From positions 930,001 to 994,000 of the forward strand of contig NZ_CP115921.1 of assembly GCF_040412085.2 (NCBI RefSeq): a DNA stretch of 64,000 bases. The letters run 5' to 3'. The translations under genes were made by a program, and so were the position numbers. Below the pieces are notes generated by a model. It worked only from the letters and a program-made list of their open reading frames with translations, was not told the origin of the DNA and did no database searches. Position 1 is the first letter of the stretch. Every line of letters starts with the position of its first letter. Source of the stretch: Vibrio sp. CB1-14. Its GTDB lineage: Bacteria > Pseudomonadota > Gammaproteobacteria > Enterobacterales > Vibrionaceae. Positions 17,026-27,500 of this stretch are shown in pieces.

Positions 17026-18369
17026 ATGGATAACAACGTAAGGAAAAACGACTTGGAGTCACGAAAAGAACATGGGCGTTTAGCTCAGCAACCAGAGATG
17101 AAGAAAGCACTGAAGAAACCAATCCAAGCGGTCTCCTCAACGACATGGGATCAATTCGACTACAAGCAAGTTCAAGGAAAGCTTGATCAGCAAATTCGCG
17201 AACAATTGGCAGGCCAATGTCTATCTCAGGTGCCTCAGACGACCGCTAGAATAGCTCATGAAGCGGTTGATTCTATGCTTAAATCTGAACCAGCCAGTAA
17301 GATCGCTCAAAAACTGGATGAGCTCTACCAACGCTTTCAGGTCATCTTTGAAAACCTCGATGTAAGTATCGATCTCAGGACGCGACAGTATATATCGGCG
17401 ACGGGGTTGGTGATGTCTCCAGAGCACTGTTTGACCACTATAAAAGATACATATCGTGTTGCGGCGTTTACTCGAGGTATTGAGCAAGCGATCTCTGAAC
17501 GACTCTCCTTAATGAGCACGCCCTCACCAATACATCTTGTTTATCCAGCCTGTGGCCCACTAGCCCCTTTGGTTTTGCCACTTCTTAGTTATTTTCGTCA
17601 GCAGAGCAGCGTAACCAGTGAGCAGTTGAAGGTTACTCTTATTGATATTCAGCCTGGTGCGGTGAAAATGTTGAATGCGGCTGTTGAAGAGTTGGAGGTC
17701 GAAGACTTTATTAAGGAAATTAGACTTTTAGATGCACTTGATTATCAACCAGAGGGTGACATCGATATTTTAGTGTTGGAGGCGATGCAGCACGGTTTTA
17801 CCCGAGAAGCGCACTTACCAATAGCAAAGCACTTTGCCGATATAATGTCTCAAGACTCCGTTATGATTCCTGAGTCGATCTCAATTCGCGCTTTATTGGC
17901 GATACCACAGCTGGAATTTTGCGAGCAATGGGATAGAGATCTTTCAGCGGATGAGCAATTGGAAAGACAGATTCATGTTCGTACAAAGCGGACAGATGTT
18001 GGTGAAGTTGCAAACATCAACTTAGATTTTTTGAAACGTATGCAGTGGCGGGAGTTAGATAACAACACTAAAGTGGCTGCGTGCAATCGGCTTAACATAC
18101 CAGAGCTTGCGGAAAATGCGACTAAGCAGACGTTGTTAGTCATGGCGGAGTTAACCACCTTTTCTGATGAACATCTCACACAATATCAATCAGGTATCAC
18201 ACACCCTCTGCCAGATTTACATGCGTGCATAAATTTTGTGCCGGCTGAAGAACAAGAGGGTGATGTGCTACTGAGCTCGGGGGATAGCGTGCGTTTTTAT
18301 TACCGAGTTAATGGTATGCCCGGGTTCTTAGTAGTACCTCAAGAGGAGGCGCATGATGCAAACGACTAA
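17026..18369 (+). CDS. PRMT-like SAM methyltransferase (cluster gene 3)
   Basis: A 447-residue paralogue of the 14691 gene with a longer, charged N-terminus. SAM motif I is IHLVYPACGPLAPLVLPLL (about residues 169-187) and motif II is VTLIDIQPGAVKMLNAA. LEAMQHGFTRE (E252, E261) again shows the E-x8-E double-E spacing of arginine methyltransferases. Two related copies suggest two sites, two substrates, or a heterodimer, since PRMTs work as dimers. The stop overlaps the start of the formyltransferase by about 14 bp, so translation is probably coupled. The target is unknown. Confidence 0.75.
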   Translation: MDNNVRKNDLESRKEHGRLAQQPEMKKALKKPIQAVSSTTWDQFDYKQVQGKLDQQIREQLAGQCLSQVPQTTARIAHEAVDSMLKSEPASKIAQKLDELYQRFQVIFENLDVSIDLRTRQYISATGLVMSPEHCLTTIKDTYRVAAFTRGIEQAISERLSLMSTPSPIHLVYPACGPLAPLVLPLLSYFRQQSSVTSEQLKVTLIDIQPGAVKMLNAAVEELEVEDFIKEIRLLDALDYQPEGDIDILVLEAMQHGFTREAHLPIAKHFADIMSQDSVMIPESISIRALLAIPQLEFCEQWDRDLSADEQLERQIHVRTKRTDVGEVANINLDFLKRMQWRELDNNTKVAACNRLNIPELAENATKQTLLVMAELTTFSDEHLTQYQSGITHPLPDLHACINFVPAEEQEGDVLLSSGDSVRFYYRVNGMPGFLVVPQEEAHDAND

Positions 18370-19393
18370 GTTAGTCATCTTTGCTTCTAGCTCATTTGCT
18401 TTGCCTTCTATTGAACTGCTTTTGCAAGCGGGGTATTTAGGTGGTGTCATTTTGCCTGATCCAGCGGAGGTTGATGAGCAGGCTCTACAGGTGCAGCAGT
18501 TGGCGGCGTTATTGCAACACAACAAGGTTCCTTACCATTTTTGCTGTGCAGCTAAATTGCCTGAATTATCTCGGGAGTTTGATCGCTGGCAAGCTCGGGC
18601 AGCTGTTCTAGCAACCTTTCCATATCTTATACCGAGTGATTTATTGGCTTATTTCGATTTGGGTGTCTACAACATCCATGGCTCTGCCTTGCCATATTAC
18701 AAGGGGGCTGCTCCTGTGTATTGGCAAATTCGCAATCAAGAACGTGAAGCTGCCGTTACATTGCACTGTGTCACTAGCGAGTTAGACAGCGGTAATATTG
18801 TTGTGCAGCAACCCATCTCCATTGCCCCCTGCATTACAGGGCTGGGACTTAGCAATCAAATGTCTCAAGTATCGAGTCAAATCGTTTTAGCTTTGGCACA
18901 GCGTCTGGAAACAACGGGTAAAGCTGAGCTTGGAGTGCCGCAAGCAAACAGCTCAAGTCTTACCAATGTGCCCCAATCAGTGAATGGCAATCAAAGTAAA
19001 GCCACTGTCGAAGCACAGAGCCGAATATGGGCACCAAAGCCCACAAAGCGCAATTCCGATATTGATTTAAACCTGATTCGTTCTGACGAGTTAGCTGCAT
19101 TATGCCGAGCGAGCGCTGGGACGGCAATTCCAGTGGAACTGTTCGCTGAGAAAGTATGTTTCCAACTAATAGAGGCAAATGAATCAGATACATTAGTACA
19201 TGGTTGTAAGGCGGGAACAATCCTCGCCATTGGGCTACAAGACGGGTTGGTGATGGCTTTGAACGGAGAAGCTGTGCGTTTAAGCGTTGTTGCTTGTGAT
19301 GACGGCGTATACAGCGGCGTAAATTTTGCCCGACGATTCCAAATAAGCATTGGAATGCTTATTCGTGTTCCATCACATTACAAAGGGAAATGA
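18356..19393 (+). CDS. Formyltransferase-family protein (Fmt-like fold)
   Basis: A 345-residue protein of the 10-formyl-THF-dependent formyltransferase family. With the start at the second ATG (18356, six bases after GGAGG), the catalytic Asn, His and Asp fall at 106, 108 and 144 (VYNIHGSALPYYKGAAPVYW and SELDSGNIV). That is the same numbering as E. coli methionyl-tRNA formyltransferase. The C-terminal domain is divergent, so this is not the housekeeping Fmt. The context suggests it formylates a peptide, protein amine or sugar in this cluster. The next gene begins 3 bp after its stop. Confidence 0.82.
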   Translation: MQTTKLVIFASSSFALPSIELLLQAGYLGGVILPDPAEVDEQALQVQQLAALLQHNKVPYHFCCAAKLPELSREFDRWQARAAVLATFPYLIPSDLLAYFDLGVYNIHGSALPYYKGAAPVYWQIRNQEREAAVTLHCVTSELDSGNIVVQQPISIAPCITGLGLSNQMSQVSSQIVLALAQRLETTGKAELGVPQANSSSLTNVPQSVNGNQSKATVEAQSRIWAPKPTKRNSDIDLNLIRSDELAALCRASAGTAIPVELFAEKVCFQLIEANESDTLVHGCKAGTILAIGLQDGLVMALNGEAVRLSVVACDDGVYSGVNFARRFQISIGMLIRVPSHYKGK

Positions 19394-19396
19394 TAA

Positions 19397-20044
19397 ATGG
19401 ATGGTCAATACCTTGGCGCAATACAAAGTGTAGGTTTTCAATTTGCCCCTAGAGGTTTTGCTGTAGCACAAGGTCAGTTGCTCGCTATCAGTGAGTTTAA
19501 TGCCTTGTTTGCTTTAATTGGTACCTTTTTTGGTGGTGATGGTCGCACTTCTTTTAGGGTTCCAGATCTTCGTGGACGCACTCCAATTGGGATGGGGCAA
19601 GGCCCTGGGCTCCCTTACTACTCGATAGGTGAGAGAGATGGTGTTCCAGAGAGAGTTTTATCTATCCTAGAGCTTCCGACACACACTCATAATGCAACGT
19701 TTTCACCAATAAGCTCTCCGGGTGGTTCAGCATTAAATGTTGAACTACATGCAACGACCGCAGAAGGTAACTCAGCCACACCTATGGTAGGTGCATATTT
19801 AGCACAGGCTAAACCTCCATCCGGAGGTAAGGATCAGCCAGAGATGATCTATACCTCAGATCCGTCGTCAGGCAGCATAGTACCACTAGGGGGCGTAACG
19901 GTCACAGGTAGTGGGGGCGGTATTACTGGTGGTACCGTGACCAATGACACTGCTGGTGGTTCTCTCCCTTTTTCTATGTACCAACCTTCTTTAGCTGTGA
20001 ACTTTATTCTCTGCATAGAAGGATTGTTCCCCTCTAGAAACTGA
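19397..20044 (+). CDS. Tail-collar domain protein 1 (MdpB/microcystin-dependent-protein-like)
   Basis: A 215-residue protein. Residues 6-60 (from LGAIQSVGFQFAPRGFAVAQ to TFFGGDGRTSFRVPDLRGRT) form the phage tail collar domain found in short tail-fibre and MdpB-type proteins. A Gly/Thr/Ser-rich beta region follows, with AKPPSGGKDQPEMIY and GGGITGGTVTN, and the protein ends PSRN. There is no signal peptide. There are no other phage genes nearby, so it is not a prophage remnant. It is followed by a paralogue sharing the same blocks. It is a likely substrate of the flanking modification enzymes. AAGGGAAATGATAA precedes the ATG. Confidence 0.85.
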   Translation: MDGQYLGAIQSVGFQFAPRGFAVAQGQLLAISEFNALFALIGTFFGGDGRTSFRVPDLRGRTPIGMGQGPGLPYYSIGERDGVPERVLSILELPTHTHNATFSPISSPGGSALNVELHATTAEGNSATPMVGAYLAQAKPPSGGKDQPEMIYTSDPSSGSIVPLGGVTVTGSGGGITGGTVTNDTAGGSLPFSMYQPSLAVNFILCIEGLFPSRN

Positions 20045-20068
20045 TCACACCAACTCAAGGATTCGTCT

Positions 20069-20713
20069 ATGGACAATCAGTATATCGGAATGATCCAAGC
20101 CGCTGGCTTTAACTTTATTCCACGACAATTTTATTCAGCTCAAGGTGGACACGTTTCCATCTCGAATGATCAAGCGCTCTTTTCATTATTGGGTACCACC
20201 TTTGGTGGAGATGGCAGGGTCAGTTTTCAGCTCCCCGATCTGCACGGTACAGCGCCTGTTGGCTGGGGGGGCTCTCCGTCGACCTCGTTTTTTCCTCGCA
20301 TTGGTATACAGGGTGGTTCTGCAGTTCAAACTCTAACACAGGCTCATATGCCTCAACTTACACACACAGCGACATTTAATCCGATTGGTGGTGGAGCAAG
20401 TACGCCTATTTCCGTGACAATAGAAGCGACAACGGCGGTTGGTACTTCAGAAACGCCTTCAACTGGTGCTTATTTAGCCCAAGCGAAACCTCCATCAGGA
20501 GGCAAGGATCAACCAGAGCTCATTTACTCATCAAACCCAGGTGATGTCGTTAAGTTAGGAGGAATTGAAGTGAGTGGCGGTAGTGGCGGTATCACGGGGG
20601 GAACAGTGACGAACTCAGCCACAGGGCAGTCGAATTCATTCTCCATGTATCAACCCTCACTTGCTGTGAATTATTTGATTTGTTCAGATGGTACGTGCCC
20701 GTCACGTAATTGA
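20069..20713 (+). CDS. Tail-collar domain protein 2
   Basis: A 214-residue paralogue of the preceding gene, sharing the N-terminal collar domain (TTFGGDGRVSFQLPDLHGT), the block AYLAQAKPPSGGKDQPE, GGSGGITGGTVTN, the SFSMYQPSLAVNY segment and the C-terminal PSRN. The middle third differs, and its C-terminus has two cysteines (CSDGTC) where copy 1 has one. No signal peptide is seen. AAGGATTCGTCT precedes the ATG. It is a tandem duplicate that has diverged except in a few blocks, which may be the sites recognised by the modifying enzymes (inference). Confidence 0.85.
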   Translation: MDNQYIGMIQAAGFNFIPRQFYSAQGGHVSISNDQALFSLLGTTFGGDGRVSFQLPDLHGTAPVGWGGSPSTSFFPRIGIQGGSAVQTLTQAHMPQLTHTATFNPIGGGASTPISVTIEATTAVGTSETPSTGAYLAQAKPPSGGKDQPELIYSSNPGDVVKLGGIEVSGGSGGITGGTVTNSATGQSNSFSMYQPSLAVNYLICSDGTCPSRN

Positions 20714-20727
20714 GGGTGAAGAGTTTT

Positions 20728-21555
20728 ATGAGCACCGTACATTTTATATCTGGTTTGCCTCGTTCAGGTTCGACGCTACTGGCAGGCATATTGCGTCAAA
20801 ATCATCAGTTTCATGCTGCTATGAGCAGCCCTGTTGCTAACTTGATCCAAGGTAGTTTGGAGCAAATGGGAACGGGGACCGAGTTCGCAAGTTTCTTCGA
20901 CGACACGAAAAGACAATCAATTTGTCGAGCGCTGTTCGACAGCTACTACGAAGAGCAAAGTGACAAACAGGTCATTTTTGATACCAATCGCCATTGGACG
21001 GCTCGCCTTCACCAGTTAGTGGAGATGTTTGGCGATTTTAAAGTGATTTGCTGTGTTCGCAATCCAGCTTGGATCATGGACAGCTTTGAAGTGATTTACC
21101 GAAAGAACCCCTTTGAATACAGCCGGATGTATTCAGCACAATCGCGTCAAACTGTTTATACGCGATGTGACGCGATTGCGAATGTCAGTGGTGCCATGGG
21201 CAGTGCATGGACGGCGTTAAAAGAGGCTTATTATAGCGAGCATTCCCATCGGCTGCTGCTCTTGGATTACGATTTACTGACTCAGCATCCTCAACGCAGT
21301 ATGCAGCTCGTCTACGACTTTCTTGGTCTACCAACTTTTAGACACGATTTTGACGACGTGGAGTATCAAGCTGGCGAGTTTGACGCCCATTTGGGGGTAT
21401 CAGGGCTCCATACTGTTAAGAAGAAAGTCCAGTTCACACCAAGACGCAGCATTTTACCACCGGATCTATTTCAGCAGTATAGCGATATGGCCTTTTGGAA
21501 TGACAATACCGGTACTGAGGCAAGTATTATAGCGCCGCGTAAGTTAGCGGATTAA
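20728..21555 (+). CDS. Sulfotransferase family protein
   Basis: The 275-residue product opens with HFISGLPRSGSTLLAGILR, the 5'-phosphosulfate-binding loop of PAPS-dependent sulfotransferases. The 3'-phosphate region follows as VICCVRNPAWIMDSFEV. The later segment LLLLDYDLLTQHPQRSMQLVYDFLGLP is also typical. It belongs to the Sulfotransfer_1/3 group that modifies sugars or protein tyrosines. The ATG at 20728 is preceded by GAAGAG; an in-frame TTG at 20710 overlaps the previous stop. It lies 14 bp after collar gene 2 and 26 bp before the giant gene. The acceptor is unknown, and conserved Tyr residues of the collar proteins are candidates. Confidence 0.87.
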   Translation: MSTVHFISGLPRSGSTLLAGILRQNHQFHAAMSSPVANLIQGSLEQMGTGTEFASFFDDTKRQSICRALFDSYYEEQSDKQVIFDTNRHWTARLHQLVEMFGDFKVICCVRNPAWIMDSFEVIYRKNPFEYSRMYSAQSRQTVYTRCDAIANVSGAMGSAWTALKEAYYSEHSHRLLLLDYDLLTQHPQRSMQLVYDFLGLPTFRHDFDDVEYQAGEFDAHLGVSGLHTVKKKVQFTPRRSILPPDLFQQYSDMAFWNDNTGTEASIIAPRKLAD

Positions 21556-21581
21556 AACATACGGAATTGGAGTGAAGCACA

Positions 21582-24500
21582 ATGAATAGTGCAATGCGAA
21601 CGTTGGCAGCCTTGTGTGTTCCATTGGGGGCGTTCACAGGAAATGCACAAGCAAGCGGCAGTTATCAAAGTCGATTCATTTATGGTTACATGAATAGTGG
21701 CAATCGTGGTCGGCAAGCAAACTATCTCATGTCAAAGGTTTCGACCTGGCAGCAAACAGATAGTTCGTCGCGAATATCGCATGAAAGCCACCTCCTTCCT
21801 AAGTCAAATCTTCGCTCAATAAATGAATTGTTACCTCATGAAGACGATGCGCAGGGTAAGCGTTTGATGAGCAGCAAAACCCTGTGGGCACAACAGCAAG
21901 ACATTCCATCGGACTCTCTTGAGCTGCTGGCATCGCAATTCTCTCCGTTACAGTTGCCCCCTGAAACGGACAGAGAGATATCGGTTAACCATGCTGATGA
22001 ACATTTGGTGCTGAGTAGCGGCTTAGCTATTCGCGAACTCGTCATTATTGATGCCAACGTGCCAGATAAACATCTTTTCTACCAACAACTCAAACCTGGC
22101 GTAGACATCGTAGAGTTTGTGTCAGACGAAGATGGACTCGCTCAACTAACGGCAACCTTGCAGCAATACCATAATCTAGAAGCATTGCATATCGTGTCTC
22201 ACGGTGAAGACGGGACGCTATTACTCGGAAATAGCAAGGTAGATAGAGCTGCGCTAGAAAATAATCTCCATGTTCTGGCGGTGATGGACAGTGCTTTAGT
22301 TGATGGTGCCGATGTCATGTTGTATGGCTGTGATGTCGCTAAAACCTCTGAGGGTGAAAAGTTTCTCGAGCTGCTATCTATGGGGGCAAATGTTGATGTT
22401 GCCGCCTCGAATGATCTCACTGGTAGCAGTTCAGTCGGGGGAGATTGGGAACTTGAGGTTCGCACTGGTGATCTAGTAGTGACGCAATTATTTGATGCTA
22501 AATCGCTTAACCGTTTTACCACTGTTCTGTCTAGCGTGGAGTACATTAGTGCGAGCTTTTGTAGTCCAAATTATGACGGTGGGGTTTGTGGTGCTCCGAA
22601 ATCGACGCATACCTCTAGTGATAATCGGTTACAGGTCAGTGGTTCTGCGGATGTGTATGCATATACTGGTTGGATATACTTGGACGCCAATTCTCAATCT
22701 TCCGGCTCGCTTACCGTCACAGCGAACTCTTCTGAACTGGAAACATTTCGATTAACTGGGCTTGATTTTTACACTTCCTATGGAGCAACTTGCAGCAGTG
22801 TTTCTGTAACGGGTAGTTATGCGGGAGGAGCGAGTGCGACAAGCCCAGCTTCAATTCCAGCAGGTACTACATCTTTAGATGTCTCTGCGATATCGAACTT
22901 AAACTTAAGCTCATTTAAAATAGACTACAGTGGCTGCACCAATGTTTTCCATATTAACCTGACAAAGATCTCTACAGCAGATCACGTGTTCCCATCAAGT
23001 AATTCTGCGCCAACATTATCCAACATGCCTACTGATGTTTCGGTTAGGCAAAGTTTAGCTTCAAATGTTGATCTAAGTGCGGTCACTGTGGCAGACGGCG
23101 ATGGGGATACGATTACTCTAACGTTGGCAGCTTCGACGGGTACTTTCACCGCGAGTTCTGCTGGCGGGGTGACTGCGAGCCCAAATGGAAGCTCTGCGGG
23201 AACGATTACGTTGAGCGGGACATCAGCAAACTTAAATACCTATTTAGATACAGCCAGTAATATTCAGTACACCAGCCCTGCCAACGTTAGCGGTGATAAT
23301 GCAGCCTCTTTTACCTTGAAAGCAAATGATGGTACTGATGATTCGACGATCTCAACGGTTTATTTAGACGTTACGACCAATACTGCACCAACGGCGAGTA
23401 ATGTTAGCTTTAGTGGGACACTGCAAGTCGGACAGTTACTTACTGGTAGCTATGACTATGCTGACGCTGAGTCTGATACAGAAAGTGGCACTACTTATAA
23501 GTGGTATGCCAGTGACAATACTTCTGGCGCAAATAAGGCTGCGATAACAGGGGCGACGTCAAGTACTTATACATTAACGGCGGATGAGTTAGGTAAGTAC
23601 ATCAGCTTTGAGGTGACCCCAAGTGACGCCCAAACAGCAGGGATTGCGGTCGAAAGCTCCATTAATAACACGGCAGTGGTGACCGATAACGTATCACCTA
23701 GTTTCAATGATGGTACAAGCGTATCTCTCGTTATCACAGAGGATGATAGTTTAGTTGCAATTAACGACCTACTTGATGTGAGTGATACGAGTAACGGGCA
23801 AACGCTCACTTGGTCTGTAACGTCAGCACCGTCAAAAGGAAGCTTGAGCGGCTTCACGACGACAGCGAGTTCAGGTTCGACCAATATTACACCAACCAAT
23901 TTAACTTATACTCCGACAGCAAATGTATCAGGGAGTGACAGTTTCACGATTCAGGTGAGTGATGGCGTTGGTGGAACGGCTTCTATTACGGTAAATGTCA
24001 CTATAACTCCTGAGAATGATGCACCAATAGCAAGTAATGTGGCGTTTAGCGGTATTTTGAAAGTTGGTGAGTTACTAACGGGAAGTTATAGTTATTCGGA
24101 TATTGAGTCCGATGCTGAAAGTGGCACTACTTTCAAGTGGTATGCGAGTGACAATGTCTCTGGGGCAAATAAAACAGCGATTAGTGGTGCAACAAGCAGC
24201 ACGTATACACTAACAACCAGTGAACTGGACAAATATATCAGTTTTGAGGTGACGCCTAACGATGGTGCTGCGTTTGGCTCGTCTGTGGAAAGTTCGATTA
24301 ATGGGACAGCCGTAGCTACGGACAATGTTGCTCCAAGTTTTAATGGTGGCGAGACAAATAGTTTAGTTATATCCGAAGATGCAAGCTCGACCGCTATTAA
24401 TAATTTGCTTTCTGTGAGTGATACCAGTGCTGGTCAAACTCTAACATGGTCGGTTGTAGCTGCTCCAACCAAAGGCAGCGTCAGTGGCTTTAATGCTACA

Positions 24501-27500
24501 GAGAACTCTGGAACAAACGCGATTACGCCTTCCGGTTTAACCTATACACCTTCTTACAATGAAACAGGTAGTGACAGCTTTACAGTTCAAGTCTCGGACG
24601 GTGCCGGAGGCAGTGACAGCATTACAGTCAATGTGACTATCAGTGCGGTTAATGATTCGCCGACTTTGACGGCAACCAGTCAGAATCCAACATTTACAGA
24701 AGGAAATAGCTCGGTTACTTTGTTCAGTACTGCTGAGGCCGATACTATTGAGGCTAGTCAACAAATTTATGGACTGACCCTGACCGTGACTAATGTGACT
24801 GATGGTGTTAGCGAAAAGCTTACTATTGATGGTACATCTGTCGTACTGGAGAATGGTGAAAGTGGCACTACGAGCGGACATAGTCTTAACTATTCGGTGT
24901 CTTTGGCGGGGACTACGGCGACAGTAAGTTTAACCGGAGGCTCTCTAAGTGTTAGCGAACTGCAGACGCTTGTTGACAGCATCAGTTATGAAAACACAGA
25001 TAACGCACCTAGTACGACGAATCGCATTGTCACTATTACCGAAATATCAGAAACCGGAACTGAAAATCTAAGTACTAACCTATCTATAGCTTCTACTGTC
25101 AGTGTCGAGGGAGTGAATGATGCCCCGACTATTACTATTGCGTCTACTTTATCTACCGATGAAGACAACAACCAAACGCTCAGCTTCAGCTACAGCGATG
25201 TGGATGGCGATACGGTCACCGCAACGGAGAAATCCGCACCAAGCCATGGTGCGATAGTCATCAACGGCACGGACATCGTCTACACGCCAACGGCCAACTA
25301 CAACGGCAGCGATAGCTTCACCATTACCTTGACCGATGGCAGCGGCTACACGGTGGATAAAACCATCACCGTGACGGTCTCAAGCGTGAACGATGAGCCG
25401 AGTATCACAGTGGCGTCGACCCTCACCACCGATGAAGACAACAACCAAACGCTCAGCTTCAGCTACAGCGATGTGGATGGCGATACGGTCACCGCAACGG
25501 AGAAATCCGCACCAAGCCATGGTGCGATAGTCATCAACGGCACGGACATCGTCTACACGCCAACGGCCAACTACAACGGCAGCGATAGCTTCACCATTAC
25601 CTTGACTGATGGCAGCGGCTACACGGTGGATAAAACCATCACCGTGACGGTCTCAAGCGTGAACGATGAGCCGAGTATCACAGTGGCGTCGACCCTCACC
25701 ACCGATGAAGACAACAACCAAACGCTCAGCTTCAGCTACAGCGATGTGGATGGCGATACGGTGACAGCAACGGAGAAATCCGCACCAAGCCATGGTGCGA
25801 TAGTCATCAACGGTACGGACATCGTCTACACACCAAATGCGAACTACAACGGTAATGACAGCTTCACCATTACCTTGACCGATGGCAGCGGCTATACGGT
25901 GGATAAAACCATCACCGTAACGGTCTCAAGCGTGAACGATGAACCAAGTATCACGGTGGCGTCGACCCTCACTACCGATGAAGACAACAACCAAACGCTC
26001 AGCTTCAGCTACAGCGATGTGGATGGCGATACGGTGACAGCAACGGAGAAATCCGCACCAAGCCATGGTGCGATAGTCATCAACGGTACGGACATCGTCT
26101 ACACACCAAATGCGAACTACAACGGTAATGACAGCTTCACCATTACCTTGACCGATGGCAGCGGCTATACGGTGGATAAAACCATCACCGTAACGGTCTC
26201 AAGCGTGAACGATGAACCAAGTATCACGGTGGCGTCGACCCTCACTACCGATGAAGACAACAACCAAACGCTCAGCTTCAGCTACAGCGATGCGGATGGC
26301 GATACGGTGACAGCAACGGAGAAATCCGCACCGAGTCATGGTCAGATAGTTATTAACGGCACGGACATCGTCTACACGCCAAATGCGAACTACAACGGCA
26401 GTGACAGCTTCACCATTACCTTGACCGATGGCAGCGGCTATACGGTGGATAAAACCATCACTGTGACGGTTTCCAGCGTGAATGATGAGCCGAGCATCAC
26501 GGTGGCGTCGACCCTCACTACCGATGAAGACAACAACCAAACGCTCAGCTTCAGCTACAGCGATGCGGATGGCGATACGGTGACAGCAACGGAGAAATCC
26601 GCACCGAGTCATGGTCAGATAGTTATTAACGGCACGGACATCGTCTACACGCCAACCGCCAACTACAACGGCAGTGACAGCTTCACCATTACACTGACCG
26701 ATGGCAACGGCTACACAATAGACAAAACCATCAACGTCACCGTCTCAAGCGTCAATGATGAGCCGAGCATTACAATTGCGTCGACCTTGACCACAGACGA
26801 AGACAACAACCAAACGTTGAGCTTCAACTTTAGCGATGCGGATGGCGATACGGTCACAGCAACCGAGAAATCCGCACCGAGTCATGGTCAGATAGTTATT
26901 AACGGCACGGACATCGTCTACACGCCAACCGCCAACTACAACGGGAGTGACAGCTTCACCATTACCTTGACCGATGGCAGCGGCTACACGGTGGATAAAA
27001 CCATCACCGTGACGGTCTCCAGCGTGAATGATGAGCCGAGCATCACGGTGGCGTCGACCCTCACTACCGATGAAGACAACAACCAAACGTTGAGCTTCAA
27101 CTTTAGCGATGTGGATGGCGATACGGTGACAGCAACGGAGAAATCCGCACCGAGTCATGGTCAGATAGTTATTAACGGCACGGACATCGTCTACACGCCA
27201 ACCGCCAACTACAACGGTAATGACAGCTTCACCATTACCTTGACCGATGGCAGCGGCTATACGGTGGATAAAACCATCACTGTGACGGTTTCCAGCGTGA
27301 ATGATGAGCCGAGCATCACGGTGGCGTCGACCCTCACTACCGATGAAGACAACAACCAAACGCTCAGCTTCAGCTACAGCGATGCGGATGGCGATACGGT
27401 GACAGCAACGGAGAAATCCGCACCGAGTCATGGTCAGATAGTTATTAACGGCACGGACATCGTCTACACGCCAACCGCCAACTACAACGGCAGTGACAGC

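Noticed and set aside
19397..20713. Prophage or tailocin because of tail-collar domains
   Set aside because: No other tail, capsid, lysis, integrase or regulatory phage genes are present. The neighbours are modification enzymes and a surface protein.
22199..22546. 115-codon minus-strand frame over DUF4347
   Set aside because: It is antisense to a conserved domain with a continuous coding frame.
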